Source: VAZQ01 sp035293945 | Lineage (GTDB): Bacteria; Pseudomonadota; Alphaproteobacteria; Rhizobiales; Xanthobacteraceae | Assembly: GCA_035293945.1 (NCBI GenBank) | Contig: DATGLV010000041.1 | Location: 1 to 64,000, forward strand | Reading direction: 5' to 3' | DNA: 64,000 bases | Shown: piece after piece, positions 35,416-44,232 of the stretch | Layout: every line of letters starts with the position of its first letter | Position numbering within the stretch: position 1 is the stretch's first letter | Notes under the pieces: model-generated | The model's input: the letters and a program-made list of their open reading frames with translations, nothing else | Database searches by the model: none | Told to the model about the DNA's origin: nothing | Position numbers and translations under genes: made by a program

Positions 35416-37086
35416 CTAATCCAGCGGCTCGATCTTGACGATGGACGCCCCGTGATTGCTGCCGACCCATAGGACCGGGCGCGGGCCGCTTTCCTGGACG
35501 AAGACCCGCCTGATATTGGTCGGGCGTGGCAGCAGATAATCGGTGAACGCGCCGGTCTTGGTATCGAGGCGCACCACGTGGTCGTTCATCATCGATCCGG
35601 TCCACACCTGCGAGGCATCCTTGGTGGGCACCACATCATACGGATCCGTCCACTTCATCGGCAGCCGGTACTCCTTGACCGCGGCCGTCTTCGGATCAAA
35701 CAATCCGATCGCGTTGCCGCCATATTCGGCGAACCACAGCCTGTTCTGATCATCCACCCGGCCGCGCCGCGGCCGCGAGCCATCGATCGGCGTGCGGTAT
35801 ATGGTGGTCATCCCCGTCTTCGCATCGCGGAGGCCGATGCTCGTCCCACCGAACTCAAGCTGATAAACGTTGTTTTGTTGGTCGGTCGGCATGCCGTAGG
35901 CGGAGATTTGCCGTCCGGAGGGATCTTTTGACGGACCCATATCCTCATATTGCCCGCTCGCCACATCCAGGCGGTACACGTCATGAGATTCCTGGTTGTT
36001 GGTCCACACCTTGCCGTCAACGTCGTCGTGCTGGGGCGAGACCATCGAGGCCTGGGTCGATGGCGATTGCCAAGCCTTCGGGAACGGGTAGATTTTGACC
36101 TCATGCGTTTTGCGGTCGATCTTGGCGATGCCCGCCTGGTACATCATCGCCAGCCAGACGTTCTTCTGGCCGGGATCGAATTCGAGATCGAGCCCACCCT
36201 TGGGCTCGTCCGCCTTCAACACCGGAATCGGGATGTCGGTCGCCTTGCCGGTCTTGGGATCGAGCGTACCGACGAACTGGTGACTGAAGTCGGAATACCA
36301 AACCGTGCCATCCTGGTCGACGATCACATCGTGCGGCTGCGCGTCCTTTCGCGGCAGGTCGTATTCGGTGATCACCACCTTGGTTGCCTCGCCTTTCGGC
36401 CGCGGCAGCGTGGCGAGCTCGTAATTCCATTGATCGGTATTGCTTAGATTGACGCTTGCCAGCCAATTCGCCTCCACATCGTATTGGGAGCGCGGCATCG
36501 GCGATCGGTTGCCGCGCGGCCCAGGCAAAAGCGGCTGTATATGCAGGGGTTGGGTGCCGGGCGAATAGGTTCCCATGCGCGTGAAGAGGTCCTTGAACTC
36601 TTGCGGGTCGTGCGTCGAGGTAAAGACGCGCTGCAGAGTATGGCAGGTCACGCAGTTGGTCAGGTTGCCCTTGAGGTTGTCCGGTCCCGGGGCGCTCATC
36701 AGCCACTCGGCGTTTGCGAGCTGGTTCGCGAGGTCCTTCGATTTCACAAGGCGAAGATCGGCGCGGCTGCCGGTTTCCGTCACATCTACCTGTCGGGCCC
36801 CGTCCAGCATGTAGTCGGCCGCACGGATGGAAATCCGGTAATGACCAGGCTCGAGGCGGTCGCGCGCGAAGCTATATTGGCCCTTTTCATCACTGACCAC
36901 GGTGGTGGTGATGTTGGAACCATCCTTCCGGGCACTTACCAGCACCCCTTCCATTGGGCCTTCCTCGGCCGATGTCACCTGGCCGCTCAATGCTCCCGGA
37001 CCTTGCGTCTGCGCCTGGGCGCCGACCATGAGGCCTCCCAACGCGCAGGCAACGCCCGCGCCTTTCAGGAACTGCTTGCTACGCAT
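35416..37086 (-). CDS. secreted carboxypeptidase-regulatory-like / haem c / Vgb-like propeller protein
   Basis: A 556-residue exported protein with three parts. After the signal peptide (about 1-26), residues 30-115 form a carboxypeptidase-regulatory-like beta domain (GALSGQVTSAEEGPMEGVLV, EKGQYSFARDRLEPGHY). Residues 145-149 are one haem c site, CVTCH, with Met171 as possible axial ligand. From about 220 on there are repeated blades like virginiamycin B lyase: VITEYDLPRKDAQPHDVIVD, DGTVWYSDFSHQFVGTLDPK, and so on to the C-terminus. Function unknown; a periplasmic electron-transfer or substrate-binding role is likely. AGGAG lies six bases before the chosen ATG. The paralogous design recurs at 61275. 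It lies 64 bases after a Bug-like gene on the same strand. Confidence 0.78.
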   Translation of the reverse strand: MRSKQFLKGAGVACALGGLMVGAQAQTQGPGALSGQVTSAEEGPMEGVLVSARKDGSNITTTVVSDEKGQYSFARDRLEPGHYRISIRAADYMLDGARQVDVTETGSRADLRLVKSKDLANQLANAEWLMSAPGPDNLKGNLTNCVTCHTLQRVFTSTHDPQEFKDLFTRMGTYSPGTQPLHIQPLLPGPRGNRSPMPRSQYDVEANWLASVNLSNTDQWNYELATLPRPKGEATKVVITEYDLPRKDAQPHDVIVDQDGTVWYSDFSHQFVGTLDPKTGKATDIPIPVLKADEPKGGLDLEFDPGQKNVWLAMMYQAGIAKIDRKTHEVKIYPFPKAWQSPSTQASMVSPQHDDVDGKVWTNNQESHDVYRLDVASGQYEDMGPSKDPSGRQISAYGMPTDQQNNVYQLEFGGTSIGLRDAKTGMTTIYRTPIDGSRPRRGRVDDQNRLWFAEYGGNAIGLFDPKTAAVKEYRLPMKWTDPYDVVPTKDASQVWTGSMMNDHVVRLDTKTGAFTDYLLPRPTNIRRVFVQESGPRPVLWVGSNHGASIVKIEPLD

Positions 37087-37150
37087 TGCCATCTCCTATG
37101 AGGGTTTCGGATTCCGCCGCCCCTCTTGTTGCTCTGCGACTTTCCGACAT

Positions 37151-38179
37151 TCAGTTTGAGCCATTCACGAACCGCGCGGCCGCCGTGACAACAGATTTCG
37201 GCAGCTGATAGCTTTCCTTGAGCAACTGCTCGATATCGGCAGCAGATACCGGATTGATCTCGAGCTTTTCCTTGGCCGCATCGGCAAGGAAGGCCGGGTC
37301 CTTCATCGTGTCGGCGAAGGCCTGCTGGAGGGCGTGCGCGCGCTCCGGCGGAAGGCCGGGAGGCGCGAGGAAAGGCCGGCCCATCACTTGGCGTGCAAAG
37401 ATGAGCCTGAGTATCTGCTTCTGCTCCGTCGTTTTCGCCAAATCCAGGATGAGAGGCACATTGGGTAGATCGGGATGCTTCGTCAGCCCAAGCTGAGCCA
37501 GGATGTTGATCTTGTGCTGCGCGACCCAATCCGGGTGGGTTGCCACCACGCTCGACCACGACCAGCCGCAGCGGCCTTGTACCTCGCCCTTTTCCATCGC
37601 GAGATTTACGTCATTGCCTCCCGGATAGCCGTGAATCACCTTCATCTTCGTGCCAAGCACCCCGTTGAGCACTTGCGGGAAGACATCGGTATCCGAGCCG
37701 CCGCCGGTCCCACCCACGGTCATCGGTTTGGTGTAGAGGTCCTCGAACTTGGTGATGCCGGACGTGTACCAGGACGCGCAGATGCTCACCTCGTTGTTGG
37801 CGCTGCCGAGCCAGGTGAACTTCGTCGGATCGAACTCCACGCCGGGAGTTCCCAGTAGCGGATCAAAAGCGAGACCGCGGCCGATGGTGCCCAATTGCGT
37901 CCCGTCCTTGGGAGCCACCTCATAGAGCCAGTTGGCGAGACGCAGGCTGCCTGCGCCCTCCAGATTCTTCGGAATGACTCGCGGATTCCCCGGGATATGG
38001 CTGCCGATATGACGCGCGACCGCGCGCGCATAGACGTCATATGCACCACCCGGGCTGTAGCCGATCTCCATGTAGATGTCCCGGCCCTTATAGAAATCGG
38101 CTGTGCTCTGCGCATGCGCAATTGTAGCCGCGCCAAGGAACGCCGCAGCGCCGACGGCAGCCCATCGGACCCCGTCCAT
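37151..38179 (-). CDS. TTT/Bug-like periplasmic solute-binding protein, long clade
   Basis: A 342-residue secreted protein: signal peptide AAVGAAAFLGAATIAHAQ, then ADFYKGRDIYMEIGYSPGGA, YDVYARAVARHIGSHIPGNP, PKNLEGAGSLRLANWLYEVAP and GYPGGNDVNLAMEKGEVQGR. It is closest in pattern to the gene at 26395. GGAG seven bases before the ATG supports the start. The haem c/propeller gene follows after 64 bases on the same strand. A receptor and a periplasmic redox protein in one transcript would suggest oxidation of a compound that the receptor binds, but this is inference. Confidence 0.85.
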   Translation of the reverse strand: MDGVRWAAVGAAAFLGAATIAHAQSTADFYKGRDIYMEIGYSPGGAYDVYARAVARHIGSHIPGNPRVIPKNLEGAGSLRLANWLYEVAPKDGTQLGTIGRGLAFDPLLGTPGVEFDPTKFTWLGSANNEVSICASWYTSGITKFEDLYTKPMTVGGTGGGSDTDVFPQVLNGVLGTKMKVIHGYPGGNDVNLAMEKGEVQGRCGWSWSSVVATHPDWVAQHKINILAQLGLTKHPDLPNVPLILDLAKTTEQKQILRLIFARQVMGRPFLAPPGLPPERAHALQQAFADTMKDPAFLADAAKEKLEINPVSAADIEQLLKESYQLPKSVVTAAARFVNGSN

Positions 38180-38423
38180 ATCTCTGCTCCATCAACTGAT
38201 TTGCCAGGACAACAACGCACCTCCGCTTGCGGGCGGAGCAGCTTTGCCCTCACCTCATAACGCCGGAGCTCGGCCAACAAGACGCGACAAAGCGTGGGAT
38301 ATAAAGCCGCAGGCTTCGCGCTCATTCCTCGCCTGGAATGGCCCGCGCAGGAGGACTTGCGGCGACGGTGAGAAGCTCGGATAGTTCGCCCCAAACTCCA
38401 GGCTTCACCGAGGGAGACAGGGA

Positions 38424-39176
38424 ATGTCGAAAGCGTCGGACAACCTGCGCGACACCATCGCTCGGCGCAGCTTCCTCAAAGGCGCAGGCGCAGCCGGCAC
38501 TGCGGTCGCGGCGGCACTGACCGGCGAGCCTCCCACGCCCGCCGAGGCGCAGAGCACAAGCCCGTCTGCCCTGGCACCATCGGCGAGCACACCACCCCCG
38601 GCGGACGCCCTCCTCACGTTAACCGCAACCGAGGCGGCCTTTCTCAGCGCCGCTTACGATACGTTCATTCCCGCCGACCGACTCTCGCCATCCGGCACCG
38701 ATTGCGGACTGGTGACGTTCATCGATCGCCAGCTCGCCGGCGCCTGGGGCTACGGCGCCAAGCTCTATCGCAGCGGCCCTTTCATCAAGGGCACGCGCGA
38801 GCAGGGCTACCAGCTCTCGCTCACACCGCGGGAGTTCTTCGCGGCCGGCATCAAGGCCGCCAATGCCTGGACGCGCAAGACCTTCGGCAAGGATTTCGAC
38901 CGTCTCACACCCGCCGAGCGCGAGGCAGCGCTCATGACCATGGACGCCGGCAAGGCCGAATTTGCTGACATCAACGCCAAGCAGTTTTTCGAGATATTGT
39001 ACGAATCCGCGATGGAGGGCTTCTTTGCCGATCCCATGTATGGCGGCAATCGTGACAAGGTTTCCTGGCGTATGGTCGGCTATCCGGGACTGCCCGCAAC
39101 CTACGCCAGCAAGGCGCTCGAATACCGCGGCAAGAAGGTCGTGCTCGAGCCGCAATCAATCGCCGACTTCAGCTGA
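38424..39176 (+). CDS. gluconate 2-dehydrogenase subunit 3-like protein (Tat-exported small subunit)
   Basis: A 250-residue protein with a true twin-arginine leader (ARRSFLKGAGAAGTAVAAAL). The family domain is TATEAAFLSAAYDTFIPADRL through GFFADPMYGGNRDKVSWRMVGYPG, the conserved end of gluconate 2-dehydrogenase subunit 3. In known enzymes this small subunit escorts the flavin subunit through Tat. The flavin subunit gene follows directly, 13 bases downstream. GGGAG before the ATG supports the start. A third, cytochrome c subunit is usual in this complex but is not found next to it. Confidence 0.88.
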   Translation: MSKASDNLRDTIARRSFLKGAGAAGTAVAAALTGEPPTPAEAQSTSPSALAPSASTPPPADALLTLTATEAAFLSAAYDTFIPADRLSPSGTDCGLVTFIDRQLAGAWGYGAKLYRSGPFIKGTREQGYQLSLTPREFFAAGIKAANAWTRKTFGKDFDRLTPAEREAALMTMDAGKAEFADINAKQFFEILYESAMEGFFADPMYGGNRDKVSWRMVGYPGLPATYASKALEYRGKKVVLEPQSIADFS

Positions 39177-39189
39177 CCGGGAGCAGGAA

Positions 39190-40959
39190 ATGGCCAGGAC
39201 AATGAAGGCCGTCGACGCCGTCATGGTCGGCATGGGGTGGTCGGGCAGCATCATGGCGCGCGAGCTCACCAAGGCGGGCCTCTCGGTCGTCGGCCTCGAG
39301 CGCGGCGCCGACAAATCGCCGCGAGAGAATTTCGCCCTGCCGGGCATTCGCGACGAGCTCAAATATCGGGTGCGCCAGGAGCTGATGCTCGACACCTCGA
39401 TCGAGACGCATACGCTGCGCAACAAGCCTTCCGAGCTCGCGCTGCCGATGCGCAGATGGGCCGTGCCGCCGGTAGGCGATGGCCTCGGCGGGGGTGGCGC
39501 GCACTGGAACGGCGTCACCTGGCGCTTCTCTCCGAGCGAATTCGTGCTGCGCAGCCATTTGACCGAGCGCTATGGGAAGAGCGCCATTCCCGAGGACATG
39601 ACGATCCAGGACTGGGGCATCACCTATGACGACCTCGAGCCCCACTACGAGCATTTCGAGCGGTTGTGCGGGACGTCCGGCAAGGCCGGCAACCTGCGTG
39701 GCCAAAAGATCGCCGGTGGCAATCCGTTCGAAGGCCCGCGGCAGAATGAATACCCCAACAAGCCGCTCATCATGTCGCAGGCCGGATTGATCTTCACCAA
39801 GGCGGCGGAGAGCCTCGGTTACAGTCCGTTTCCGACGCCGGCCTCGAACTCGAGCGCACCTTATGTCAATTCTGAAGGACTCAACATCGGCCAATGCCAG
39901 TACTGCGGCCACTGCGAATATTTCGGCTGCGAGTCCAACGCCAAGGCAAGCCCACTCGTCTGCGTATTGCCGGTGCTGCGACAAGATCCGAAGTTCGAGC
40001 TGCGCACCGACGCCTATGTGAAGAACATCGTCTACGACAAGGCCGCCAAGAAGGTGCGCGGCGTCGTCTATATCGACCGGCGCAGCGGCGAGGAGATCGA
40101 GCAGCCGACCGATCTCGTCGTGCTCTGCGCCTACCCGTTCAACAACACGCTCTTGCTGCTGACCGCCGGCATCGGCGAGCCTTACGATCCTTCAACCGGC
40201 AAAGGCGTCATCGGCAAGAACTACTGCCACCAGACTACGTCATCGGTGACCCTGTTCATCGAAGATGAGATAAATCCCTGGATCGGCACCGGCGTCTCGC
40301 CGGCCGCGATCGACGATTTCCAGGCCGACAATTTCGACCATTCAGGGCTCGGCTTCTTCGGGGGCGGCTTCATCTCGCCTTCGGTCAGCGGCGGACGTCC
40401 CATTCAGGTTCGCGCGACCCCGCCCGGAACACCGCGCTGGGGCTCGGCCTGGAAGGAAGCTACGGCCCGTTGGTACAACCACACTTTTCCGCTCAACTGC
40501 CACGGCATCAGCTACGCGCATCGCACCAACTATCTCGACCTCGATCCGACTTACAAAGATGCGATCGGGCGCCCGCTCATCCGCATGACCTACAACTACA
40601 CCGAAAACGACTACAAGATGTCGGCCTATCTGACCGAGAAAGCGGTCGGCATCGCGCGCGCCGCCAATGCGACCATTGTGGGCGATGCCCGCCCGCGCCG
40701 CGGCAACTATGGCGCCGGCAATGGCGGCGCGGCCCACCACACCGGCGGCGCCCCGATGGGCACCGATCCGAAGACAAGCGCGCTCAATCGGTATCTGCAA
40801 TCCTGGGAGGCGAGCAACCTGTTCGTCATGGGTGGCGCCGCCTTCCCACAAAATCCGGGCCATAACCCGACCTGCACCATTGGGGCGCTGACCTATTGGT
40901 CGGCGCATGCGATCACGTCGCAATACCTCAAATCGCCGGGTCCCCTAGTGAACGCGTAA
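39190..40959 (+). CDS. GMC-family FAD dehydrogenase, gluconate 2-dehydrogenase-like flavoprotein subunit
   Basis: A 589-residue GMC oxidoreductase. FAD-binding Rossmann start is VDAVMVGMGWSGSIMARELT. A Cys cluster C236-x2-C239-x2-C242-x4-C247 (QCQYCGHCEYFGC) is placed like the Fe-S site of bacterial FAD glucose dehydrogenases. The C-terminal active-site His region is GGAAHHTGGAPMG and NPGHNPTCTIGALTYWSA. It has no leader of its own and would leave the cell with the Tat subunit encoded just upstream. Substrate is probably a sugar, sugar acid or alcohol, unknown. An electron acceptor cytochrome is missing locally; the dihaem protein at 48393 is one candidate. Confidence 0.88.
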   Translation: MARTMKAVDAVMVGMGWSGSIMARELTKAGLSVVGLERGADKSPRENFALPGIRDELKYRVRQELMLDTSIETHTLRNKPSELALPMRRWAVPPVGDGLGGGGAHWNGVTWRFSPSEFVLRSHLTERYGKSAIPEDMTIQDWGITYDDLEPHYEHFERLCGTSGKAGNLRGQKIAGGNPFEGPRQNEYPNKPLIMSQAGLIFTKAAESLGYSPFPTPASNSSAPYVNSEGLNIGQCQYCGHCEYFGCESNAKASPLVCVLPVLRQDPKFELRTDAYVKNIVYDKAAKKVRGVVYIDRRSGEEIEQPTDLVVLCAYPFNNTLLLLTAGIGEPYDPSTGKGVIGKNYCHQTTSSVTLFIEDEINPWIGTGVSPAAIDDFQADNFDHSGLGFFGGGFISPSVSGGRPIQVRATPPGTPRWGSAWKEATARWYNHTFPLNCHGISYAHRTNYLDLDPTYKDAIGRPLIRMTYNYTENDYKMSAYLTEKAVGIARAANATIVGDARPRRGNYGAGNGGAAHHTGGAPMGTDPKTSALNRYLQSWEASNLFVMGGAAFPQNPGHNPTCTIGALTYWSAHAITSQYLKSPGPLVNA

Positions 40960-41026
40960 ATTTGACGCTTTGGGTCCGGTTACCTTAGCATCCAGTCAGA
41001 GAACCCCAGCAGCGCGGAGGAATATG

Positions 41027-41425
41027 ATGCCGACCATTCGCCATCTCGCCCTCAAGACCAAGAACCCGGCCAAGCTCGCCGAATTCTACACCCAGGTCTT
41101 CGACATGAAGATAATCCACACCGAGAAGAGCGGCTCGGTGTTCCTGAGCGACGGCTATCTGACGCTCGCGCTGCTGCGCAATCGCGGCGAAGCGGCACCG
41201 AGCGGCTTCAATCATTTCGGCTTCCAGGTCGAGAACCTGGGCGAGGTCGAGAAGCGCTTGAAGAAGTTCGACGAGCCCATGGAGGAGCGCCCCTCCAACC
41301 GCCCCTACGCGGAGCATCGCGCCATGGATCCGGACGGCAACCCTTTCGACATTTCCGTGCATGGCTACGGCACCGTCGAGTTCGCCGCCGAGAGGGCGAA
41401 GAAGAAAGAAACCGAGAAGGTCTAG
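41027..41425 (+). CDS. VOC (glyoxalase/dioxygenase) superfamily protein
   Basis: A 132-residue single-module VOC protein. TIRHLALKTKNPAKLAEFYTQVFDM at the start carries the first metal-type His, SGFNHFGFQVENLGEVEKRL the second half, and AEHRAMDPDGNPFDISVH the usual end. VOC proteins include glyoxalases, extradiol dioxygenases and lyases; one this short acts as a dimer. The start is ATG 41027 or the ATG immediately before it (41024), after GGAGG. It follows the GMC subunit by 67 bases. The next Bug-like gene begins at or just after its stop codon. Confidence 0.82.
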   Translation: MPTIRHLALKTKNPAKLAEFYTQVFDMKIIHTEKSGSVFLSDGYLTLALLRNRGEAAPSGFNHFGFQVENLGEVEKRLKKFDEPMEERPSNRPYAEHRAMDPDGNPFDISVHGYGTVEFAAERAKKKETEKV

Positions 41426-41443
41426 TTGTCCGGCGGTCGTCCA

Positions 41444-42607
41444 ATGAAGGACCTCATCCTGAGGAGCCGTGCGCAGCACGGCGTCTCGAAGGATGGATGC
41501 ACGGCATGCGCTTTCAGCCATGGTTCGAGATGCGCGGGCCAAGCGGCCCGCGCTCCTCACCGTGAGGTCCTGAGATGGGTTTGGACCGGCGTCCTCGGCT
41601 TTCTGTGGGTCGTCGCAACCATCGGATTGCCCGCCCGCCCCGCTGACGCCGCCGACTTCTATGCCGGCAAGACGCTGACCATCTTCGCCGGCCTGCCTCC
41701 GGGCGGCGGGGTCGACGGCGAGATGCGCACGCTGGCGCAATATTTTTCCAAGTATATTCCGGGCCACCCGACCATCCTGCCGCGCAACATGCCGGGCGCC
41801 GGCGGCATCGTGCTTGCCAACTACATGAACAACAACGTGCCGGCGGACGGCCTGACGCTGGCCATGCCCGGACGCAGCGGCTTTCTGTTGAGCAACGTGG
41901 TGCCGCAAAAGGGCATCGGCTACGAGCTGCCCAAGTTCTCCTACATCGGCAGCGCCGGCAGCGCCGTCAATGAGCTGTGGCTCAGCGCCAGGCTTGGCAT
42001 CGGATCGGTCGCCGAGCTCAAATCCCGTAAGACTGAGATCACCATCGGGGCGCTGACGGCGCGCTCGGAAAACGCCATAGCGCCACGCGTGCTGGCTGCT
42101 TACGAAGGCTGGCCGCTGAAGGTCGTCACCGGCTATGCGGGCTTCCAGGAAGTCCTGATCGCGGTCGAACGCGGCGAGGTCGACGGCCTGTTCACGCATG
42201 AGGGCAGCATCGACAACACGCGGCCCGACATGATCGCCAAGGGTCTGCTCAAGCCGGTCGTGCAATCATATGCGAGCTTGCCGGACGTGCCGGTGCTTTC
42301 CGACGTGGTGACAAATCCTGATGGGCGTGCGCTGCTCGCGCTGGTTACGACACCGAGCCAGATCGGCCTGCCGCTGATCGGTCCGCCGGGTATTCCGCCG
42401 ACGCGGCTTGAAACCCTGCGTCAATCGTATGCGCGGCTGATGGAGGACGAAGATTATCGCGCCGAAGCGGAGCGGCGCGGGCTGCCCGTCGGCCGTGCGG
42501 TTCCAGGCGCCGAGCTGCAGGCCTTGATCGCGCGCAGCCTGTCCAATGTGCCCGCGCCGGTGATCAAAGCCTATCTCAATTTCACCGGCATCAAGGCCGA
42601 CGATTAG
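41444..42607 (+). CDS. TTT/Bug-like solute-binding protein with a repeat-derived N-terminus
   Basis: About 387 residues if read from ATG 41444. The receptor itself starts with the signal peptide RWVWTGVLGFLWVVATIGLP, then ADFYAGKTLTIFAGLPPGGG, AQYFSKYIPGHP, PRNMPGAGGIVLANYMNNN and VPADGLTLAMPGR. The first 40 codons come from a palindromic repeat (41449-41570). No ATG, GTG or TTG is found in frame between the repeat and the signal peptide, so the original start appears lost or replaced. Starts at TTG 41426 or ATG 41444 lack a clear ribosome site. The gene may be poorly expressed. It lies directly upstream of a TcuA-like dehydrogenase. Confidence 0.78.
   Translation: MKDLILRSRAQHGVSKDGCTACAFSHGSRCAGQAARAPHREVLRWVWTGVLGFLWVVATIGLPARPADAADFYAGKTLTIFAGLPPGGGVDGEMRTLAQYFSKYIPGHPTILPRNMPGAGGIVLANYMNNNVPADGLTLAMPGRSGFLLSNVVPQKGIGYELPKFSYIGSAGSAVNELWLSARLGIGSVAELKSRKTEITIGALTARSENAIAPRVLAAYEGWPLKVVTGYAGFQEVLIAVERGEVDGLFTHEGSIDNTRPDMIAKGLLKPVVQSYASLPDVPVLSDVVTNPDGRALLALVTTPSQIGLPLIGPPGIPPTRLETLRQSYARLMEDEDYRAEAERRGLPVGRAVPGAELQALIARSLSNVPAPVIKAYLNFTGIKADD
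41449..41570. repeat. palindromic intergenic-type repeat overlapping a gene start
   Basis: The left arm, GGACCTCATCCTGAGGAGC followed by GGCGTCTCGAA, starts at 41449. The right arm is its imperfect inverted copy ending GCTCCTCACCGTGAGGTCC at 41570. The motif CCTCATCCTGAGGAGC is typical of repeats in Bradyrhizobium-like genomes. It covers the 5' end of the Bug-like gene. Confidence 0.8.
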
Positions 42608-42642
42608 AAGAGTTGCAATGCGCATGAACCGCCTTCCTCTGA

Positions 42643-42734
42643 CTCATGCCCGCGCTCGTCGCGGGCATCCACGCCCTTCTCATTTGCCTCCAGCGGTCCA
42701 AGGCGTGGATGGCCGGGACAAGCCCGGTCATGAC
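42643..42734. repeat. palindromic intergenic repeat before the TcuA-like gene
   Basis: The left arm, CATGCCCGCGCTCGTCGC followed by GGGCATCCACGCC, pairs with the right arm, GGCGTGGATGGCCGGGACAAG followed by CCCGGTCATG. It fills the 132-base spacer between the Bug-like gene and the TcuA-like gene and ends six bases before the latter's ATG, leaving little room for a ribosome site. Confidence 0.78.
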
Positions 42735-42739
42735 TCCTG

Positions 42740-44227
42740 ATGGCCAGCATGTCGACCGAACGCTGCGACATCATCGTGATCGGCGGCGGCAGCGCCGCCT
42801 TCTCGGCGGCGGTATCAGCACGCGTTTCGGGCGCCGAGCACGTGGTGATGCTGGAGAAGGCAAGCGAAGCCGAGTATGGAGGCAACGCCCGCTATTCGGG
42901 AACCGGCTTTCGTTTCGTGCATGCGGGCGCAAAAGAAATCCGCGCGTTCGTGCCGCAAGTGGATGAAGCAACCTTCGCCACGATGGTCATTCCGCCCTAT
43001 GCGGCAAATGATTTCACGGCCGATCTTGATCGGATGACGCGCGGCGCCATGGACCCCGCGCTCGCCGGCGTGCTGGTCTCCCAGTCGAACATGGCGGTGC
43101 ACTGGCTGCGCGAGGTGGGCATCAAATGGGAGCCGCTCAAGGAGCATGCCAAGGTCGATGGCAAGCGCTATTTCGAACGCGGCATCGCCATTCATGTCGC
43201 CGGCGGCGGCATCGGCCAGCTCACGCAATGGCGGGAAATCGCGCGCCGCCTCGGGATCGAGATCAGATTCGATTCCCCAGTTTCGGCCGTGCACGGCGAC
43301 CTTCGTCGCGTGGAGGGCGTGCGCGTTTCCGGCGCACAATCGACCTACGACCTCACCGCCAAGGCGGTCATCGCCTGTGCGGGCGGCTTCCAGGCCAACC
43401 CGGAAATGCGCGCCCGCTACCTCGCGGGCAATACCGACCTCGTTAAGGTGCGCGGCAGTCGCCACGATACCGGCGAGGTGTTGCGCTATCTGATCGAACT
43501 CGGCGCGCGCAGCGCCGGCCACTGGCAATCGGGCCACATGTCGCCGGTCGACGCCAATGCGCCTGCCTTCGAGACCGCGCAGGACGCCGAGGGGCGCGGC
43601 AATACCCAGAGCCGCTATGATTATCCGTTCGGCATCAGCGTGAACGCACTGGGCATGCGCTTCTTCGACGAAGGCGAGGCGCAGCATTCCTTCACCTATG
43701 CCAAGACCGGCCGCGCGGTGCTCGCCCAGCCAGGCGCCATCGCGTATCAAATATACGATCAGGAAGGCCTAAAGCAGCGGCGCTATCCGCACCACAAGGC
43801 GACCTTCGTGGAGGACTTCACCATCGCCGGGCTCGCCTCCAAGATCGGGATCGAGCCCAAGGTGCTCTCCCATACAATCGATGAGTTCAACGCCGCAGTG
43901 CAGGATGACCTGCCGTTCGATCCGACCCGGCCAGACGGCAAGTGCACACGCGGCTTGGCGCTGCCGAAATCCAATTGGGCCTGCCGGCTCGCAGCGCCGC
44001 CATTTCGCGCCTATCCGGTGACCGGCGGCATCACCTTCACGTTCGGCGGGGTCGCCGTCGATCAGCGCGCGCAGGTGCTCAACACGCTCGATCAACCGAT
44101 CAAAGGCCTGTTTGCTTCCGGCGACATCGTCGGCCTGTTCTTTCACAACTATCCCTCGTTTACCGGACAGACCCGCAACGCCGTGTTCGGCCGCCTCGCC
44201 GGCCAGGCTGCCGTTGCGGAGAACTGA
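42740..44227 (+). CDS. FAD-dependent tricarballylate dehydrogenase-like protein
   Basis: A 495-residue FAD_binding_2 flavoprotein. It has the Rossmann motif CDIIVIGGGSAAFSAAVSA, EKASEAEYGGNARYSGTGFRF, the fumarate-reductase-type core, and a C-terminal FAD contact GLFASGDIVGLFFHNYPSF followed by TGQTRNAVFGRLAG. TcuA oxidises tricarballylate to cis-aconitate; this pattern is the closest I recognise, but urocanate- and fumarate-reductase-like members are related. No leader, so cytoplasmic. The first ATG (42740) or one three codons later could start. It is followed after five bases by an MmgE/PrpD gene, suggesting polycarboxylate metabolism. Confidence 0.75.
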   Translation: MASMSTERCDIIVIGGGSAAFSAAVSARVSGAEHVVMLEKASEAEYGGNARYSGTGFRFVHAGAKEIRAFVPQVDEATFATMVIPPYAANDFTADLDRMTRGAMDPALAGVLVSQSNMAVHWLREVGIKWEPLKEHAKVDGKRYFERGIAIHVAGGGIGQLTQWREIARRLGIEIRFDSPVSAVHGDLRRVEGVRVSGAQSTYDLTAKAVIACAGGFQANPEMRARYLAGNTDLVKVRGSRHDTGEVLRYLIELGARSAGHWQSGHMSPVDANAPAFETAQDAEGRGNTQSRYDYPFGISVNALGMRFFDEGEAQHSFTYAKTGRAVLAQPGAIAYQIYDQEGLKQRRYPHHKATFVEDFTIAGLASKIGIEPKVLSHTIDEFNAAVQDDLPFDPTRPDGKCTRGLALPKSNWACRLAAPPFRAYPVTGGITFTFGGVAVDQRAQVLNTLDQPIKGLFASGDIVGLFFHNYPSFTGQTRNAVFGRLAGQAAVAEN

Positions 44228-44232
44228 TCAAG

